Assembly (NCBI RefSeq): GCF_001427795.1
Contig: NZ_LMHJ01000001.1
Location: 2,133,664-2,197,663, forward strand
DNA length: 64,000 nt
Source of the DNA: Nocardioides sp. Root682
Lineage (GTDB): Bacteria; Actinomycetota; Actinomycetes; Propionibacteriales; Nocardioidaceae
Direction of reading: 5' to 3'
Part shown: positions 43,038-53,561 of the stretch, piece by piece
Numbering within the stretch: position 1 is the stretch's first letter
Layout: the number at the start of each line of letters is the position of its first letter
Made by a program: the position numbers and the translations under genes
Notes under the pieces: generated by a model
What the model was told of the DNA's origin: nothing
The model's input: the letters and a program-made list of their open reading frames with translations, nothing else
Databases searched by the model: none

Positions 43038-43323
43038 GCTTCTCGCCAGCCTTTCGGTCCTGTTAAAGGTGTGGGCACGCTACCCCACAGCCCACCCGTA
43101 AAAATCCGGGGTTCGAATCATCTGATCCGTGGACACCGTCGTCCGCGTGGCATCACCATGACACCGCTCGCGCGATGACGCACATCGGCGCCGGTCACCC
43201 TCGATGAGGCGTTCGCCACCCTCAGGATCTTTTGATCGTTCGAATCCCCGGGACGTCGGTTGACCCGCGTACGGCGGGGTAGGAACCGGCCCGACGTGGA
43301 ACGCCACGACGAGAGGAGCCTTC

Positions 43324-44220
43324 ATGAGTCACCCGCCGCAGCCCCCTTCCGGCCAGCAGTGGCCGAATCCGCAGCAGGGCTGGGGCGGACCCCCGAGCGG
43401 CCCGCCCATTGGCCCTCCGGGCTTCCCGCCCCAGGGACCTCCCGGCTTCCCGCCGCAGGGACCTCCCGGCTTCGGTCAGTACGGCGGCGGCTTCGGCGGC
43501 CCGCCGAAGAAGAGCCGGACCGGGCTGGTCATCGGCCTCGTCGTCGGCCTCGTCGTGCTCCTCATCATCGGCATCGTGGTCACCGCCGTGCTGGTCACCG
43601 GTGGCGACGACGGCGACGACAAGGCGGGCAAGGACCGCTCCAGCGCCTCCAGCACCTCGACCACCGACGGCACGCCGTCGCCGACCGACCCGTCCAGTGC
43701 CACGACCCCCGCGACGCCGTACTCCCCCACCGAGGACGAGGGCACCGACGACCCCGCCGCCCACATCGACGTCGAGGCAGCCGAGTTCGCTGACGACTGG
43801 GACTTCAAGTTCGGCGACGTCGAGCACAAGGCGACCTACCTCGAGTCGTGGAAGTACGACACCTGCGGGCCCGTCGAAGAGGGGTCGGCCCTGACCCAGC
43901 AGCGTTGCGAGTACGCCGTGCAGTGGACCTACTCCGCCCTCGGGGGCAAGGCCCGGGTGACCTACATCGCCCTGGTGTTCGACACCGAGGCCCACGCCAA
44001 GGCCGCCGACGCGTCGCTCAGCGACAAGGACTTCGACCTGCGCGCCGAGGCCCAGTTCCCGAACTTCGTGCAGGGCAAGTGGAACAGCGGCGTCGTCAGC
44101 AACGTCGTCGGTGTCACGGTCGGCACGACGAAGACGAAGGTCGACGAGAAGCGCCTGCAGTCCCTGGTCAACTACATGACCACCGACTACAAGCTGGCCC
44201 TGCAGTTCAAGCAGTTCTGA
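43324..44220 (+). CDS. Pro-rich single-pass membrane protein, function unknown
   Basis: This 298-residue protein begins with a Pro/Gly/Gln-rich cytoplasmic tail of about 55 residues containing GFPPQGPP repeats. One membrane helix follows (about 62-88, GLVIGLVVGLVVLLIIGIVV), then a Ser/Thr/Pro/Asp-rich extracellular linker (about 90-145) and a folded domain (about 150-298). That domain has two cysteines (YDTCGP, QQRCEY) that could form a disulfide. The layout is common in actinobacterial envelope proteins of unknown role. GAGAGGAG precedes the ATG, and a strong terminator follows at 44293. It is divergent from pckG. Confidence 0.8.
   Translation: MSHPPQPPSGQQWPNPQQGWGGPPSGPPIGPPGFPPQGPPGFPPQGPPGFGQYGGGFGGPPKKSRTGLVIGLVVGLVVLLIIGIVVTAVLVTGGDDGDDKAGKDRSSASSTSTTDGTPSPTDPSSATTPATPYSPTEDEGTDDPAAHIDVEAAEFADDWDFKFGDVEHKATYLESWKYDTCGPVEEGSALTQQRCEYAVQWTYSALGGKARVTYIALVFDTEAHAKAADASLSDKDFDLRAEAQFPNFVQGKWNSGVVSNVVGVTVGTTKTKVDEKRLQSLVNYMTTDYKLALQFKQF
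43420..43467. repeat. 24-bp tandem repeat encoding GFPPQGPP
   Basis: Two head-to-tail copies differing at one base (43420-43443 and 43444-43467), followed by a partial third. They lie in the Pro-rich N-terminal tail of the membrane protein and preserve the frame. Confidence 0.8.
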
Positions 44221-44292
44221 ACCCTCAGTGCCCGCCGGAATTTAACCTTCATCCCGCAGACAAACCGGGGCGCGATCTGGCAATCTTCAATC

Positions 44293-44335
44293 GCCGCCGT
44301 AGGAGACCCGAGACTCCTACGGCGGCTCTGTTTTT
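44293..44335 (+). terminator. rho-independent terminator
   Basis: GCCGCCGTAGGAG (44293-44305) pairs perfectly with CTCCTACGGCGGC (44314-44326), a 13-bp stem with an 8-base loop followed by TCTGTTTTT. It ends transcription of the 43324 gene and, being symmetrical, may also act on the convergent Lrp gene. Confidence 0.9.
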
Positions 44336-44345
44336 GCTGCCGGGC

Positions 44346-44861
44346 TCAGCCCTTGCGGTACGCCGGCGCGCGCCGGCTGGGCGCCGTGTCAGCGGCCGCG
44401 AGCAGCGGCAGCACCCGCGGCGGGACCAGCACGGACAGCACCATCACGCTCGTCGAGCGCACCACCGACGACGACTGGTCGATCCGCACCAGCGTCGCCT
44501 GGAGCTCGGGGTGGGAACGGGTCGCGACCCGGCACAGCACGTCGAACGAGCCGGTCGTGACGTACGCCTCCAGCACCTGGGGGATCGCTGACAGGTCGTT
44601 CGACACCTCGTCGAGGGCGCCCTGGGAGATCTCGAGGGTGACGTACGCCTGCACCTCGAAACCGGCGGCGGCGACGTCGACCGTGGGGTCCCAGTCGGCG
44701 ATCACGCCGGCCTCCGCCAGCCGGCGCAACCGGCTCTGCACCGTCGCCCGGGCCACCTGGGTGATCCGGGAGAGCTCGAGGTCACCGGCCCGCGGGTGCT
44801 CGGTCAGCGCGGTCAGCAGTGCGAGGTCGATCTCGTCGAGCGGGTGCGGTCCGGCGGCCAT
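44346..44861 (-). CDS. Lrp/AsnC family transcriptional regulator
   Basis: This is a 171-residue regulator. The N-terminal HTH (LDEIDLALLTALTEHPRAGD, ELSRITQVARATVQSRLRRL) and the C-terminal RAM ligand-binding domain (AYVTLEISQGALDEVSNDL, TGSFDVLCRVATRSHPELQ) are in standard order. The ATG at 44861 is chosen over an upstream in-frame start at 44885 that would lie inside the divergent promoter. It faces hpd across 118 bp. Lrp-type proteins often sense aromatic or branched amino acids, so control of the tyrosine-degradation operon is likely. Confidence 0.88.
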   Translation of the reverse strand: MAAGPHPLDEIDLALLTALTEHPRAGDLELSRITQVARATVQSRLRRLAEAGVIADWDPTVDVAAAGFEVQAYVTLEISQGALDEVSNDLSAIPQVLEAYVTTGSFDVLCRVATRSHPELQATLVRIDQSSSVVRSTSVMVLSVLVPPRVLPLLAAADTAPSRRAPAYRKG

Positions 44862-44876
44862 GGCTCCAAGGTAGCC

Positions 44877-44913
44877 GTTCTGCATAGTTCACCGGCCACC
44901 AATGCGGCAGAAC
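44877..44913. promoter_or_regulatory. inverted repeat in the Lrp-hpd divergent promoter
   Basis: GTTCTGC (44877-44883) and GCAGAAC (44907-44913) are exact complements 23 bases apart, i.e. three helical turns centre to centre, which suits an octameric Lrp-type regulator. No experimental consensus is known to me. Confidence 0.5.
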
Positions 44914-44916
44914 TGA

Positions 44917-46196
<1,280 letters not shown>

Positions 46197-46197
<1 letters not shown>

Positions 46198-47405
46198 TGG
46201 CGCACTACCAGCGGATCGGGAACGTGCCGCCGAAGCGGCACACGCAGCACCGCGCCCCCGACGGGGCGCTCTACTTCGAGGAGCTGATGGGCGAGGAGGG
46301 CTTCTCGTCCGACTCCTCCCTGCTCTACCACCGGCACATCCCGTCGGCGGTCGTCGAAGCACGCACCTGGGACCTGCCCGACCAGGCCACGACCCCCAAC
46401 CACCCGCTGATCCCGCGCCACCTGACGTTGCACGACCTCTTCGGTGACGACTGGCAGGGCGTCGACGCAGTGACCGGCCGACGCCTGGTGCTCGGCAACG
46501 GTGACGTCCGGATCAGCTACGTCGTGTGCGGCGCGACGTCCCCGCTGTACCGCAACGGCATCGGCGACGAGTGTGTCTACGTCGAGTCCGGCACCGCCGT
46601 CGTCGAGACGGTCTTCGGTGCACTCGAGGTCGGTGAGAGCGACTACGTCATCCTCCCCCGCGCCACGACGCACCGCTGGGTGCCGACCGGCCGCGACCCG
46701 CTGCGGCTGTACGTGATCGAGGCCAACAGCCACATCGGCCCACCCAAGCGCTATCTCTCGAAGTTCGGGCAGCTGCTCGAGCACGCGCCGTACTGCGAGC
46801 GCGACCTGCGGGTGCCCTCGGAGGTGCTGCTGGTCGACCCCGTCGCGGACGAACAGGTCGAGGTCTTCATCAAGCACCGGGGCAGTGGCCCCGGCGGGAT
46901 CGCCGGCACCGTGCACGTGCTGCCGCACCACCCGTTCGACGTCGTCGGCTGGGACGGCTGCCTCTACCCCTACGTCTTCAACGTCGCCGACTTCGAGCCG
47001 ATCACCGGCCGCGTGCACCAGCCGCCGCCGGTCCACCAGGTGTTCGAGGGCAACAACTTCGTGATCTGCAACTTCGTGCCGCGCAAGGTCGACTACCACC
47101 CGCTGTCGATCCCGGTGCCGTACTACCACTCGAACGTCGACTCCGACGAGGTGATGTTCTACGTCGCCGGCAACTACGAGGCCCGCAAGGGATCGGGCAT
47201 CGGGCCGGGCTCGATCAGCCTGCACCCGGGTGGTCACGCCCACGGTCCGCAGCCGGGCGCCTACGAGGCGTCCATCGGCGTGGAGTTCTTCGACGAGCTT
47301 GCCGTCATGGTCGACACGTTCCGGCCGCTCGAGCTCGGTGAGGCCGGCACGGCCTCCGACGACGGCGTCTACGTCACCTCGTGGGTCCGCGGAGCGGCCG
47401 AATGA
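46197..47405 (+). CDS. hmgA: homogentisate 1,2-dioxygenase
   Basis: This 402-residue cupin-fold Fe(II) dioxygenase opens the ring of homogentisate to maleylacetoacetate. Iron-ligand regions are visible: YYHSNVDSDEVMFYVAGNYE (His and Glu) and SLHPGGHAHGPQPG (His). The N-terminal MAHYQRIGNVPPKRHTQHR is typical of the bacterial enzyme. The ATG overlaps the hpd TGA by one base, and the stop overlaps the next gene by ATGA, so expression is tightly coupled. Confidence 0.94.
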
Positions 47406-48130
47406 TCCCGTTGCTGTTCGACGATGCTGCCGTCTTCCCACCCGGCAACCTGCCGCTCGCCGAGGCCGTCGCCGCCCACCGCCAGCACCGCACCCGTTGG
47501 TACGCCGACCTGGTCGGTCCGTTGGTGGTGCCCGCTGCCGCACTGCCCGCTCTCGCGGGTTCGGGGCCGCTCGACGTCGCGGTCGTCGTACCGGATGCGG
47601 AGGGGGCGGCTGCCGCGCTCGGTGCCGCGCCCGACGGCATCCGCATCGTGGGGCTGGAGGTCACCGGGGCCAGTGTGGCCGCGCTGCGGGCCGCCATCGG
47701 CGAGCCCGCCGGGGTGACCGTCCACGTCGAGATCCCGCGCGACGACCGACGGGACGCGGCCATCGCGGACCTGGTCGGGACGTCGTACCTCGCGAAGCTG
47801 CGGACGGGTGGCGTGCGCGCCGACCTGTACCCCGACGAGGCCGAGCTGGCCGCCACGGTCGCGGCCCTGGTCGAGGCCGGCGTGCCGTTCAAGGCGACCG
47901 CGGGCCTGCACCACGCGCTGCGCAACACGGACCCGGAGACGGGCTTCGAGCAGCACGGTTTCCTCAACCTGTTGGCGGCGACCGCCGCCCCCGACCCGGC
48001 CGTGCTCGCCGAACGCGATGCCGTGCCCGACCTGCCGACGACCTCGCTGCTCCGCTCCATCGGCACCTGCAGCATCACCGAACCGATCGACGAGCTGACC
48101 GCGCTCGGTCTCCTGGAGCTGACCCGATGA
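47402..48130 (+). CDS. conserved-looking unknown protein in the homogentisate operon
   Basis: No named family is recognised. The protein has 242 residues, Ala/Leu/Val-rich with alternating strands and helices (LFDDAAVFPPGNLPLAEAVA, VVVPAAALPALAG, IRIVGLEVTG, VTVHVEIPRDD), suggesting a TIM-barrel or similar alpha/beta fold. A C-terminal block VPFKATAGLHHALR...GFEQHGFLNLLAA, with Lys, His-His, Arg and His, looks like an active site. There is no signal or membrane segment. The start overlaps hmgA by ATGA and its stop overlaps fahA by ATGA, so it is locked between ring cleavage and fumarylacetoacetate hydrolysis. That is where maleylacetoacetate isomerase would act, and none is seen nearby. Confidence 0.75.
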   Translation: MIPLLFDDAAVFPPGNLPLAEAVAAHRQHRTRWYADLVGPLVVPAAALPALAGSGPLDVAVVVPDAEGAAAALGAAPDGIRIVGLEVTGASVAALRAAIGEPAGVTVHVEIPRDDRRDAAIADLVGTSYLAKLRTGGVRADLYPDEAELAATVAALVEAGVPFKATAGLHHALRNTDPETGFEQHGFLNLLAATAAPDPAVLAERDAVPDLPTTSLLRSIGTCSITEPIDELTALGLLELTR

Positions 48131-49245
48131 ATGACCTGTACGGCATCACCAACCTCCCCTACGGCGTCTACTCGGTCGGGGACTCGGCTCCCCGCTGCGC
48201 GACCCGGTTCGGCGACCAGGTGCTCGACCTCGCACTGCTGCTCGACGACCCCGTCTTCGCGCAGCCGAGCCTCAACGCGTTCATGGAACAAGGGAAACAG
48301 CGCTGGGACGAGGTCCGCGCCCGCCTGATCGAGAAGCTGGTCGATCCGTTTCCCTCGTTCTGTGCTCACTCGGTCGACGACGTGACGATGCACCTCCCGT
48401 TCGAGGTGGCCGACTACGTCGACTTCTACGCCTCCGAGCACCACGCCTCGAACCTCGGGCGGCTGTTCCGCCCGGACAACCCCAACCCGCTGCTGCCGAA
48501 CTGGAAGCACCTTCCGGTCAGCTACACCGGCCGCGCCGGATCCGTCGTGGTCTCGGGCACCGACATCGTTCGGCCGTGCGGCCAGCGGCTGCCCGCGGGC
48601 GCCGAGACACCGGTCTTCGGACCATCGGTACGCCTCGACATCGAGGCCGAGCTCGGCTTCGTGGTCGGCACCGGCAACCCGATGGGCAGCTCCATCTCCA
48701 CCGAGGACGCCGCCGACCACATCTTCGGCGTCGCCCTGTTCAACGACTGGTCGGCCCGCGACATCCAGGCGTGGGAGTACGTCCCGCTCGGCCCCCACCT
48801 GGGCAAGTCCTTCGCGTCGACGATCGCGCCGTGGATCGTGCCGCTGGCCGCGCTCGACGCCGCCCGCGTCAGCACGCCCACCCAGGCCCCGTCTCCCCTG
48901 CCCTACCTGGCGATGGGCGACGCCTGGGGACTGGAGATCGACCTGGAGGTCGAGTGGAACGGTGACGTGGTCACCCGGCCGCCGTACGCGTCGATGTACT
49001 GGTCGCCCGCACAGATGCTGGCGCACCTGACCGTCAACGGAGCGCCCACCCGCACCGGTGACCTGTACGCCTCCGGCACCATCTCCGGCCCCGACCCCGA
49101 CCAGGTCGGCTCGCTCATCGAGCTCGGCAAGGGCTTCCTCGAGGACGGCGACGAGGTCGTCCTCCGCGCCAGCGCCCCCGGCATCAACGGCACCCGCATC
49201 GGCTTCGGCGAGGCCCGCGGCCGGATCACGGCGGCCCGCTCATGA
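48127..49245 (+). CDS. fahA: fumarylacetoacetase
   Basis: This 372-residue metal-dependent hydrolase splits fumarylacetoacetate into fumarate and acetoacetate, the last step of tyrosine breakdown. The FAH N-terminal domain (NLPYGVYSVGDSAPRCATRF) is followed by the catalytic FAH domain. That domain has metal-ligand Glu residues in IEAELGFVVG and Asp in FNDWSARDIQAWEY, plus the SFASTIAPWIV loop. It is shorter than mammalian FAH (about 419) but has all core motifs. The ATG overlaps the preceding stop (ATGA, 48127-48130). The next gene begins at or just after its stop. Confidence 0.93.
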   Translation: MNDLYGITNLPYGVYSVGDSAPRCATRFGDQVLDLALLLDDPVFAQPSLNAFMEQGKQRWDEVRARLIEKLVDPFPSFCAHSVDDVTMHLPFEVADYVDFYASEHHASNLGRLFRPDNPNPLLPNWKHLPVSYTGRAGSVVVSGTDIVRPCGQRLPAGAETPVFGPSVRLDIEAELGFVVGTGNPMGSSISTEDAADHIFGVALFNDWSARDIQAWEYVPLGPHLGKSFASTIAPWIVPLAALDAARVSTPTQAPSPLPYLAMGDAWGLEIDLEVEWNGDVVTRPPYASMYWSPAQMLAHLTVNGAPTRTGDLYASGTISGPDPDQVGSLIELGKGFLEDGDEVVLRASAPGINGTRIGFGEARGRITAARS

Positions 49246-49265
49246 CTGAAAGAGAAGGAACCACG

Positions 49266-50504
49266 ATGAAGGAACTGCTCGACCGCTTCGAGGCCAAGGC
49301 CCCCGAGATCGTCTTCGAGTGGCACGACGCCGAGACCGACGCGAAGGGCTGGGCGGTCATCAACTCGCTGCGCGGAGGCGCCGCCGGTGGCGGCACCCGG
49401 ATGCGGGTCGGCCTGGATCGCCGCGAGGTCGAGTCGCTCGCCAAGACCATGGAGGTCAAGTTCACCGTCTCCGGACCGGCGATCGGCGGCGCGAAGTCCG
49501 GCATCGACTTCGACCCGAACGACCCGCGCCGCGAGGGCGTGCTCGCGCGCTGGTTCAAGGCCCTGGCGCCCCTGCTGAAGACCTACTACGGCACCGGCGG
49601 CGACATGAACGTCGACGAGATGCACGACGTGATCCCGCTGACCGAGCGCTACGGCCTGTGGCACCCGCAGCAGGGCATCGTCAACGGCCACTTCGCGGCC
49701 GACGAGCGCGAGCTCGTGCAGCGCGTCGGCATGCTGCGCCTGGGTGTCTCGAAGGTCGTCGAGGACCCGCGCTACACGCCGGACCAGAAGGCGAAGTACA
49801 CGATCGCCGACCTGGTCACCGGCTGGGGCGTCGCGGAGTCGGTCGTGCACTACTACGCGACCTATGGCACCGCGCAGGACCAGTCCCTCGAGGGCAAGCG
49901 GGTCATCGTCCAGGGCTGGGGCAACGTCGGCTCGGCCGCGGCCTACTACCTGTCCGAGGCGGGCGCCCGCATCGTCGGCATCATCGACCGCAACGGCGGG
50001 CTGATGAACGCCGAGGGCTTCACCCGCGAGGAGGTGCACGACCTCTTCGTGAACAAGAAGGGCAACACGCTGGTTGCCGACGACCTGATCCCGTTCGACC
50101 AGCTGGACGACGCGATCTGGGACATGGATGCCGAGATCTTCCTGCCCTGTGCAGGTTCTCGCCTGGTCACCGTCGAGCACGTGAAGCGGATGGTCTCGGG
50201 CGGCCTGGAGCTCATCTCGGCCGGCGCCAACGTCCCGTTCGCCGACCCGGAGATCTTCTACGGGTCGACCTACGAGTTCGCCGACCAGCACGTCGCGGTG
50301 ATCCCGGACTTCATCGCGAACTGCGGCATGGCGCGCACGTTCACGATGCTGATGGAGGGCATCGCGGAGGTGTCCGACGAGGCGATCCTCGGCGACGTGT
50401 CACGGACCATCCGGACCGCGCTGGAGAAGTGCCACGAGCGCTCGCCGCACCCGACGCTGCTCGCGGCCACGGCGCTCGAGATCGCACTGGACCAGCTGGT
50501 CTGA
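49266..50504 (+). CDS. Glu/Leu/Phe/Val dehydrogenase family protein
   Basis: This 412-residue NAD(P)-dependent amino acid dehydrogenase has an N-terminal substrate domain (GGAAGGGTRMR, GGAKSGIDFDP with the catalytic-loop Lys, GTGGDMNVDEMHD) and a Rossmann domain with GWGNVGSAAAYYLSEAGA. GAGAAGGA precedes the ATG at 49266; an ATG at 49242 overlapping the fahA stop would add 8 residues. Its position after the tyrosine genes suggests oxidative deamination of an aromatic or other amino acid, but specificity cannot be read. It is convergent with the LTA-synthase-like gene, 12 bp apart. Confidence 0.85.
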   Translation: MKELLDRFEAKAPEIVFEWHDAETDAKGWAVINSLRGGAAGGGTRMRVGLDRREVESLAKTMEVKFTVSGPAIGGAKSGIDFDPNDPRREGVLARWFKALAPLLKTYYGTGGDMNVDEMHDVIPLTERYGLWHPQQGIVNGHFAADERELVQRVGMLRLGVSKVVEDPRYTPDQKAKYTIADLVTGWGVAESVVHYYATYGTAQDQSLEGKRVIVQGWGNVGSAAAYYLSEAGARIVGIIDRNGGLMNAEGFTREEVHDLFVNKKGNTLVADDLIPFDQLDDAIWDMDAEIFLPCAGSRLVTVEHVKRMVSGGLELISAGANVPFADPEIFYGSTYEFADQHVAVIPDFIANCGMARTFTMLMEGIAEVSDEAILGDVSRTIRTALEKCHERSPHPTLLAATALEIALDQLV

Positions 50505-50516
50505 CCCTCTGGTGAA

Positions 50517-52364
50517 TCACCGCTTCGGCAGCGACCTGACGTAGGCATCGGAGAGGTCCATCAGGTCGAGCACGTAGTCGTAGTCGTCCCGCATCCCCTT
50601 GATCGGGTACGACGACCCGTCGGTCAGCGACGTCGCCGAGCCGTCGTCGAAGCCGCGACCGGGCGCGAAGTACGCCTCGTCGTTGACGAAAGTCCCCGTG
50701 GGTGCGTGGAATCGTTCGCCGAACGCGTGGCCGCCGGTGTTGAGCAGGTCGACACCGAACGCCACGAACCGCTCCTCGGCCAGGGCGATCCCGAGCAGGT
50801 TCGCGATCGTCGGCAGGAGGTCGACCTGTGAGGCGACGTGCTCGCTGCGGAACGCCTCGCCGCCGGGGACGTGGATCACCAGCGGCGTGTTGAAGCGGCG
50901 CGCGAAGCTGTAGTCCGGGTCGAGCGCCCGGACTCCCGGGACGGTGTCCTTTTCGTTGAGTCCGGCATGGTCGCCGTACGCGACGAACAGGGACTTCTCC
51001 CACAGGCCGGTCTGCTGGAGGCCCCGGATGAACAGGCCGAGGGCGTGGTCGGCGTAGTTCTGCGCCTGGAGGTAGGCGCCGACCTCGGTGCCCTCGAGCT
51101 TGCCGGGCAGCCGCAGCCGCACCTTGTCGGCGGGCACCTGGAACGGGCCGTGCCCGGAGGCGGTGACGAGCTGGGCGTAGAACGGCTGGTCGGCTGCGTC
51201 CAGCTCCAGGAGACGCAGCAGCGAGCGGCCGTAGAACTCCTCGTCGGAGACGCCCCAGAAGTTGAACTTCGGGCCGGGGTACTCGTCCTTCTCGTGCCAG
51301 TGGTCGAAGCCCAACGCCCGGAACAGGTCGTCGTGGTCCCAGAACTTCGCCCAGTTCACGTTGAACGTCTCCGAGACGTACCCGCGGGGGCGCAGCAGCT
51401 TCGGCAGGCTCGGCAGGTCGCGGTCGCCGTACCCGGTGGACATGGCGACGTCGCCCACCGGATAGATCGACGTGTTCGAGATGAACTCAGCGTCGACCGT
51501 GTTGCCCTTGCCGATCTGCTGGAAGTGGCGCGGGAAGTACGCACTCTCCGCGACCAGGTCGTTGAGGTGCGGGGTGACCTCCTGGCCGTCGACCTCCAGC
51601 CCGATGACGAACTCCTGCAGCGACTCCAGCTGTACGACGACGAGGTTCTTGCCCTCGGCGGCACCGAAGCCGCGGGCCTTCGCGGGGTCGGTCTCGGTGG
51701 AGTGGTTGCGCGCCTTGAGGTCGGTCACCTGGTCGTACGCCGTCGCGAGATCCAGCGTCTGGTGGGTGCGCAGTGCACGGATCAGTGCGTCGGCCTCGTA
51801 GCCGAGCACCCCGAGCTGCTCGGCGCGGTACTGCTCGTTGCGCACGTCGACGCTGCTGTGCAGGACGACCGCGGTGACCAGCGTCCCCGTCACGACGACG
51901 GCGCCGAGGCGTCGGAGGCGATGCCGTCCGGCCATCCGGAACGGAGGCAGCCAGCGGTCCCCGTGGAGCAGCAGTCCGACGGCGGGCGCGAACGCCAGGT
52001 CGACGTAGAAGAACACCAGCCGCCAGTCCAGCAGGCTGGCGATGCTGGCCCGCACGTCGTCGGCCTGGTCGGCCTCGTCGAGCGCCGTGAAGGTGGGCAG
52101 CGTCTGGTAGTAGCCGAAGTAGAGGACGGCAGCGGTGAGGAAGACGCTGACCGCCGCGTTGAGGGACCACAACGCCGGGGACGTCGCCGGTCCCGGCGCG
52201 AGCAACGCCACCACGCCCACCAGGACGGCCGCCGCGGCCACGTCGGCGAGCAGCATCGTGGGACCGGGAACGCCGAAGACCAGCAGCCGGAAGAGCACCA
52301 GCTTGGCCACGACAAGACCCAGGACGAGGCGCTCCGGCCGGGGGCGCCGACGGGTCGCGGCCAT
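50517..52364 (-). CDS. LTA synthase-like sulfatase-domain membrane protein
   Basis: This 615-residue protein has about five N-terminal membrane helices (residues 12-190) followed by an extracytoplasmic alkaline-phosphatase/sulfatase domain. Metal and nucleophile motifs of the LtaS/OpgB family are visible: VVQLESLQEF (Glu), the Thr of IGKGNTVDAEF, SGHGPF and YGDHAGLNEKD. LtaS-type enzymes transfer glycerol-phosphate to envelope glycans or lipids. Many Nocardioides-type walls carry polyol-phosphate polymers, so a wall-polymer role is likely, but donor and acceptor are not evident. The ATG at 52364 fits the first membrane helix. Confidence 0.85.
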   Translation of the reverse strand: MAATRRRPRPERLVLGLVVAKLVLFRLLVFGVPGPTMLLADVAAAAVLVGVVALLAPGPATSPALWSLNAAVSVFLTAAVLYFGYYQTLPTFTALDEADQADDVRASIASLLDWRLVFFYVDLAFAPAVGLLLHGDRWLPPFRMAGRHRLRRLGAVVVTGTLVTAVVLHSSVDVRNEQYRAEQLGVLGYEADALIRALRTHQTLDLATAYDQVTDLKARNHSTETDPAKARGFGAAEGKNLVVVQLESLQEFVIGLEVDGQEVTPHLNDLVAESAYFPRHFQQIGKGNTVDAEFISNTSIYPVGDVAMSTGYGDRDLPSLPKLLRPRGYVSETFNVNWAKFWDHDDLFRALGFDHWHEKDEYPGPKFNFWGVSDEEFYGRSLLRLLELDAADQPFYAQLVTASGHGPFQVPADKVRLRLPGKLEGTEVGAYLQAQNYADHALGLFIRGLQQTGLWEKSLFVAYGDHAGLNEKDTVPGVRALDPDYSFARRFNTPLVIHVPGGEAFRSEHVASQVDLLPTIANLLGIALAEERFVAFGVDLLNTGGHAFGERFHAPTGTFVNDEAYFAPGRGFDDGSATSLTDGSSYPIKGMRDDYDYVLDLMDLSDAYVRSLPKR

Positions 52365-52389
52365 GGAAGGAAACCTAGTCGCTGCAGCC

Positions 52390-53529
52390 TCAGGTGAGAC
52401 CGGCCAGTCGCACCACGACTCGCTCCATGTCGCGCTCCTCGAGCCACACGGCCCGCTGCCGTGCGGCGCCGGTCCCCACGGCGAACAGCTCGTCGACCGC
52501 GTCCTCCACCCGCACCAGGTCGCCACTCGCGCCGAGCGCCTCCGCGGCGTGGTCGACGAGCGCGTCGACCACGGCCCGCGCCGATCGGGGTCGGTGCGTG
52601 AGCGGGTCCAGGAGGTCCCCGGACAGACCCCACCTGCTGGCCTGCCACATCGCCAGCCGCAGCAGGGCGACCGGTGCATCGACGGGCGGTTCGTCCGTGC
52701 GCCACTCGTCGGCGGCGGTCTCGACCAGCGCCCGGCACAGGCCGGCGACGAGTACGGCGACCTTCGGGTCCAGGCACACGTCGGCCACCCGGATCTCCAG
52801 GGTCGGGTAGTGCCGGGACGGCCGAGCGTCGTCGTAGACCATCCCCTCGTCGAGCGGGACGCCGGTGTCGAGCATCCGCTGCACGTGGTCCCGGTAGGCG
52901 CTGGCGGTGCCGTGGACGTCCGGCGGCCCGGCCGTCGGCCACCGGCTCCACACCTGGTTGCGGTAGCTCTCGTAGCTCGAGTCGGTGCCCTGCCAGAAGG
53001 GTGAGTTCGCGCTCAGCGCCATGAGGGTCGGCAACCACACCCGGATCCGGTCCATCGCCCCGACCGCCTCGTCGGCCGACGCGACCGAGACGTGGACGTG
53101 ACAACCGCAGGTCAGCTGCTCGCGGGCGGTCAGCCCGAACCTCCGGGCGATCTCGGCGTAGCGCGGCGTCTCCGAGGCACGCGGCTGCACCCGGACCGGG
53201 GAGGTGCCACTGGCCAGGACGAGGGCTCCGGCGTCGAGGGCGGCCGAACGCGCCTTCTCGCGCCACGTGACGAGATCGGTCTCCAGGGCCGCCAGGTCGT
53301 CCTCGGGGGGCGTGTCCGTCTCGATCATCTGCTGTTGGAGCTCGGGGCCCAGCGAGCCGCCCAGGGCACCGTGGCGATCGGTGTCACCCCGGCCCCGTGC
53401 GACACGAAGGACCTGGCTGGCGACCGAGAGCGGGACACCGGTCTCCGCGTCGACGAGCAACAGCTCCTCCTCCACCCCGACTGTCCGGAGCCGACCCGGG
53501 GTACCGCCTGGGGAGCCCTCGCGACTCAC
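52390..53529 (-). CDS. glutamate--cysteine ligase-like carboxylate-amine ligase (YbdK/EgtA type)
   Basis: This is a 379-residue ATP-grasp-unrelated GCS2-family ligase. Motifs of the family are visible: GVEEELLLVDAETG near residue 20, QQQMIETDTPP near 70, CGCHVHVSVAS near 145 and PTLEIRVADVC near 245. The family forms gamma-glutamyl bonds and includes mycobacterial EgtA and E. coli YbdK. The start is uncertain: GTG codons lie at 53541, 53532 and 53529. The GGTGGAGG at about 53534-53541 suits 53529. It is divergent from an EgtC-like gene about 32 bp away, an arrangement recalling ergothioneine genes, but egtB and egtD are absent here. Confidence 0.85.
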   Translation of the reverse strand: MSREGSPGGTPGRLRTVGVEEELLLVDAETGVPLSVASQVLRVARGRGDTDRHGALGGSLGPELQQQMIETDTPPEDDLAALETDLVTWREKARSAALDAGALVLASGTSPVRVQPRASETPRYAEIARRFGLTAREQLTCGCHVHVSVASADEAVGAMDRIRVWLPTLMALSANSPFWQGTDSSYESYRNQVWSRWPTAGPPDVHGTASAYRDHVQRMLDTGVPLDEGMVYDDARPSRHYPTLEIRVADVCLDPKVAVLVAGLCRALVETAADEWRTDEPPVDAPVALLRLAMWQASRWGLSGDLLDPLTHRPRSARAVVDALVDHAAEALGASGDLVRVEDAVDELFAVGTGAARQRAVWLEERDMERVVVRLAGLT

Positions 53530-53561
53530 CACGACCTCCACCCGGAAAGGCAGGAACCCCG

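Noticed and set aside
43038..43323. tRNA-like GTTCGAATC strings and a short minus-strand frame between pckG and the Pro-rich membrane protein
   Set aside because: The T-loop-like strings near 43113 and 43234 are not followed by an acceptor stem or CCA-type pairing. The 81-codon frame has no start signal or protein-like sequence.
47230..48126. A longer start for fumarylacetoacetase fused to upstream sequence
   Set aside because: The upstream part is an Arg-rich shadow of hmgA and the unknown gene; the ATGA-coupled ATG at 48127 gives a full FAH N-terminus.
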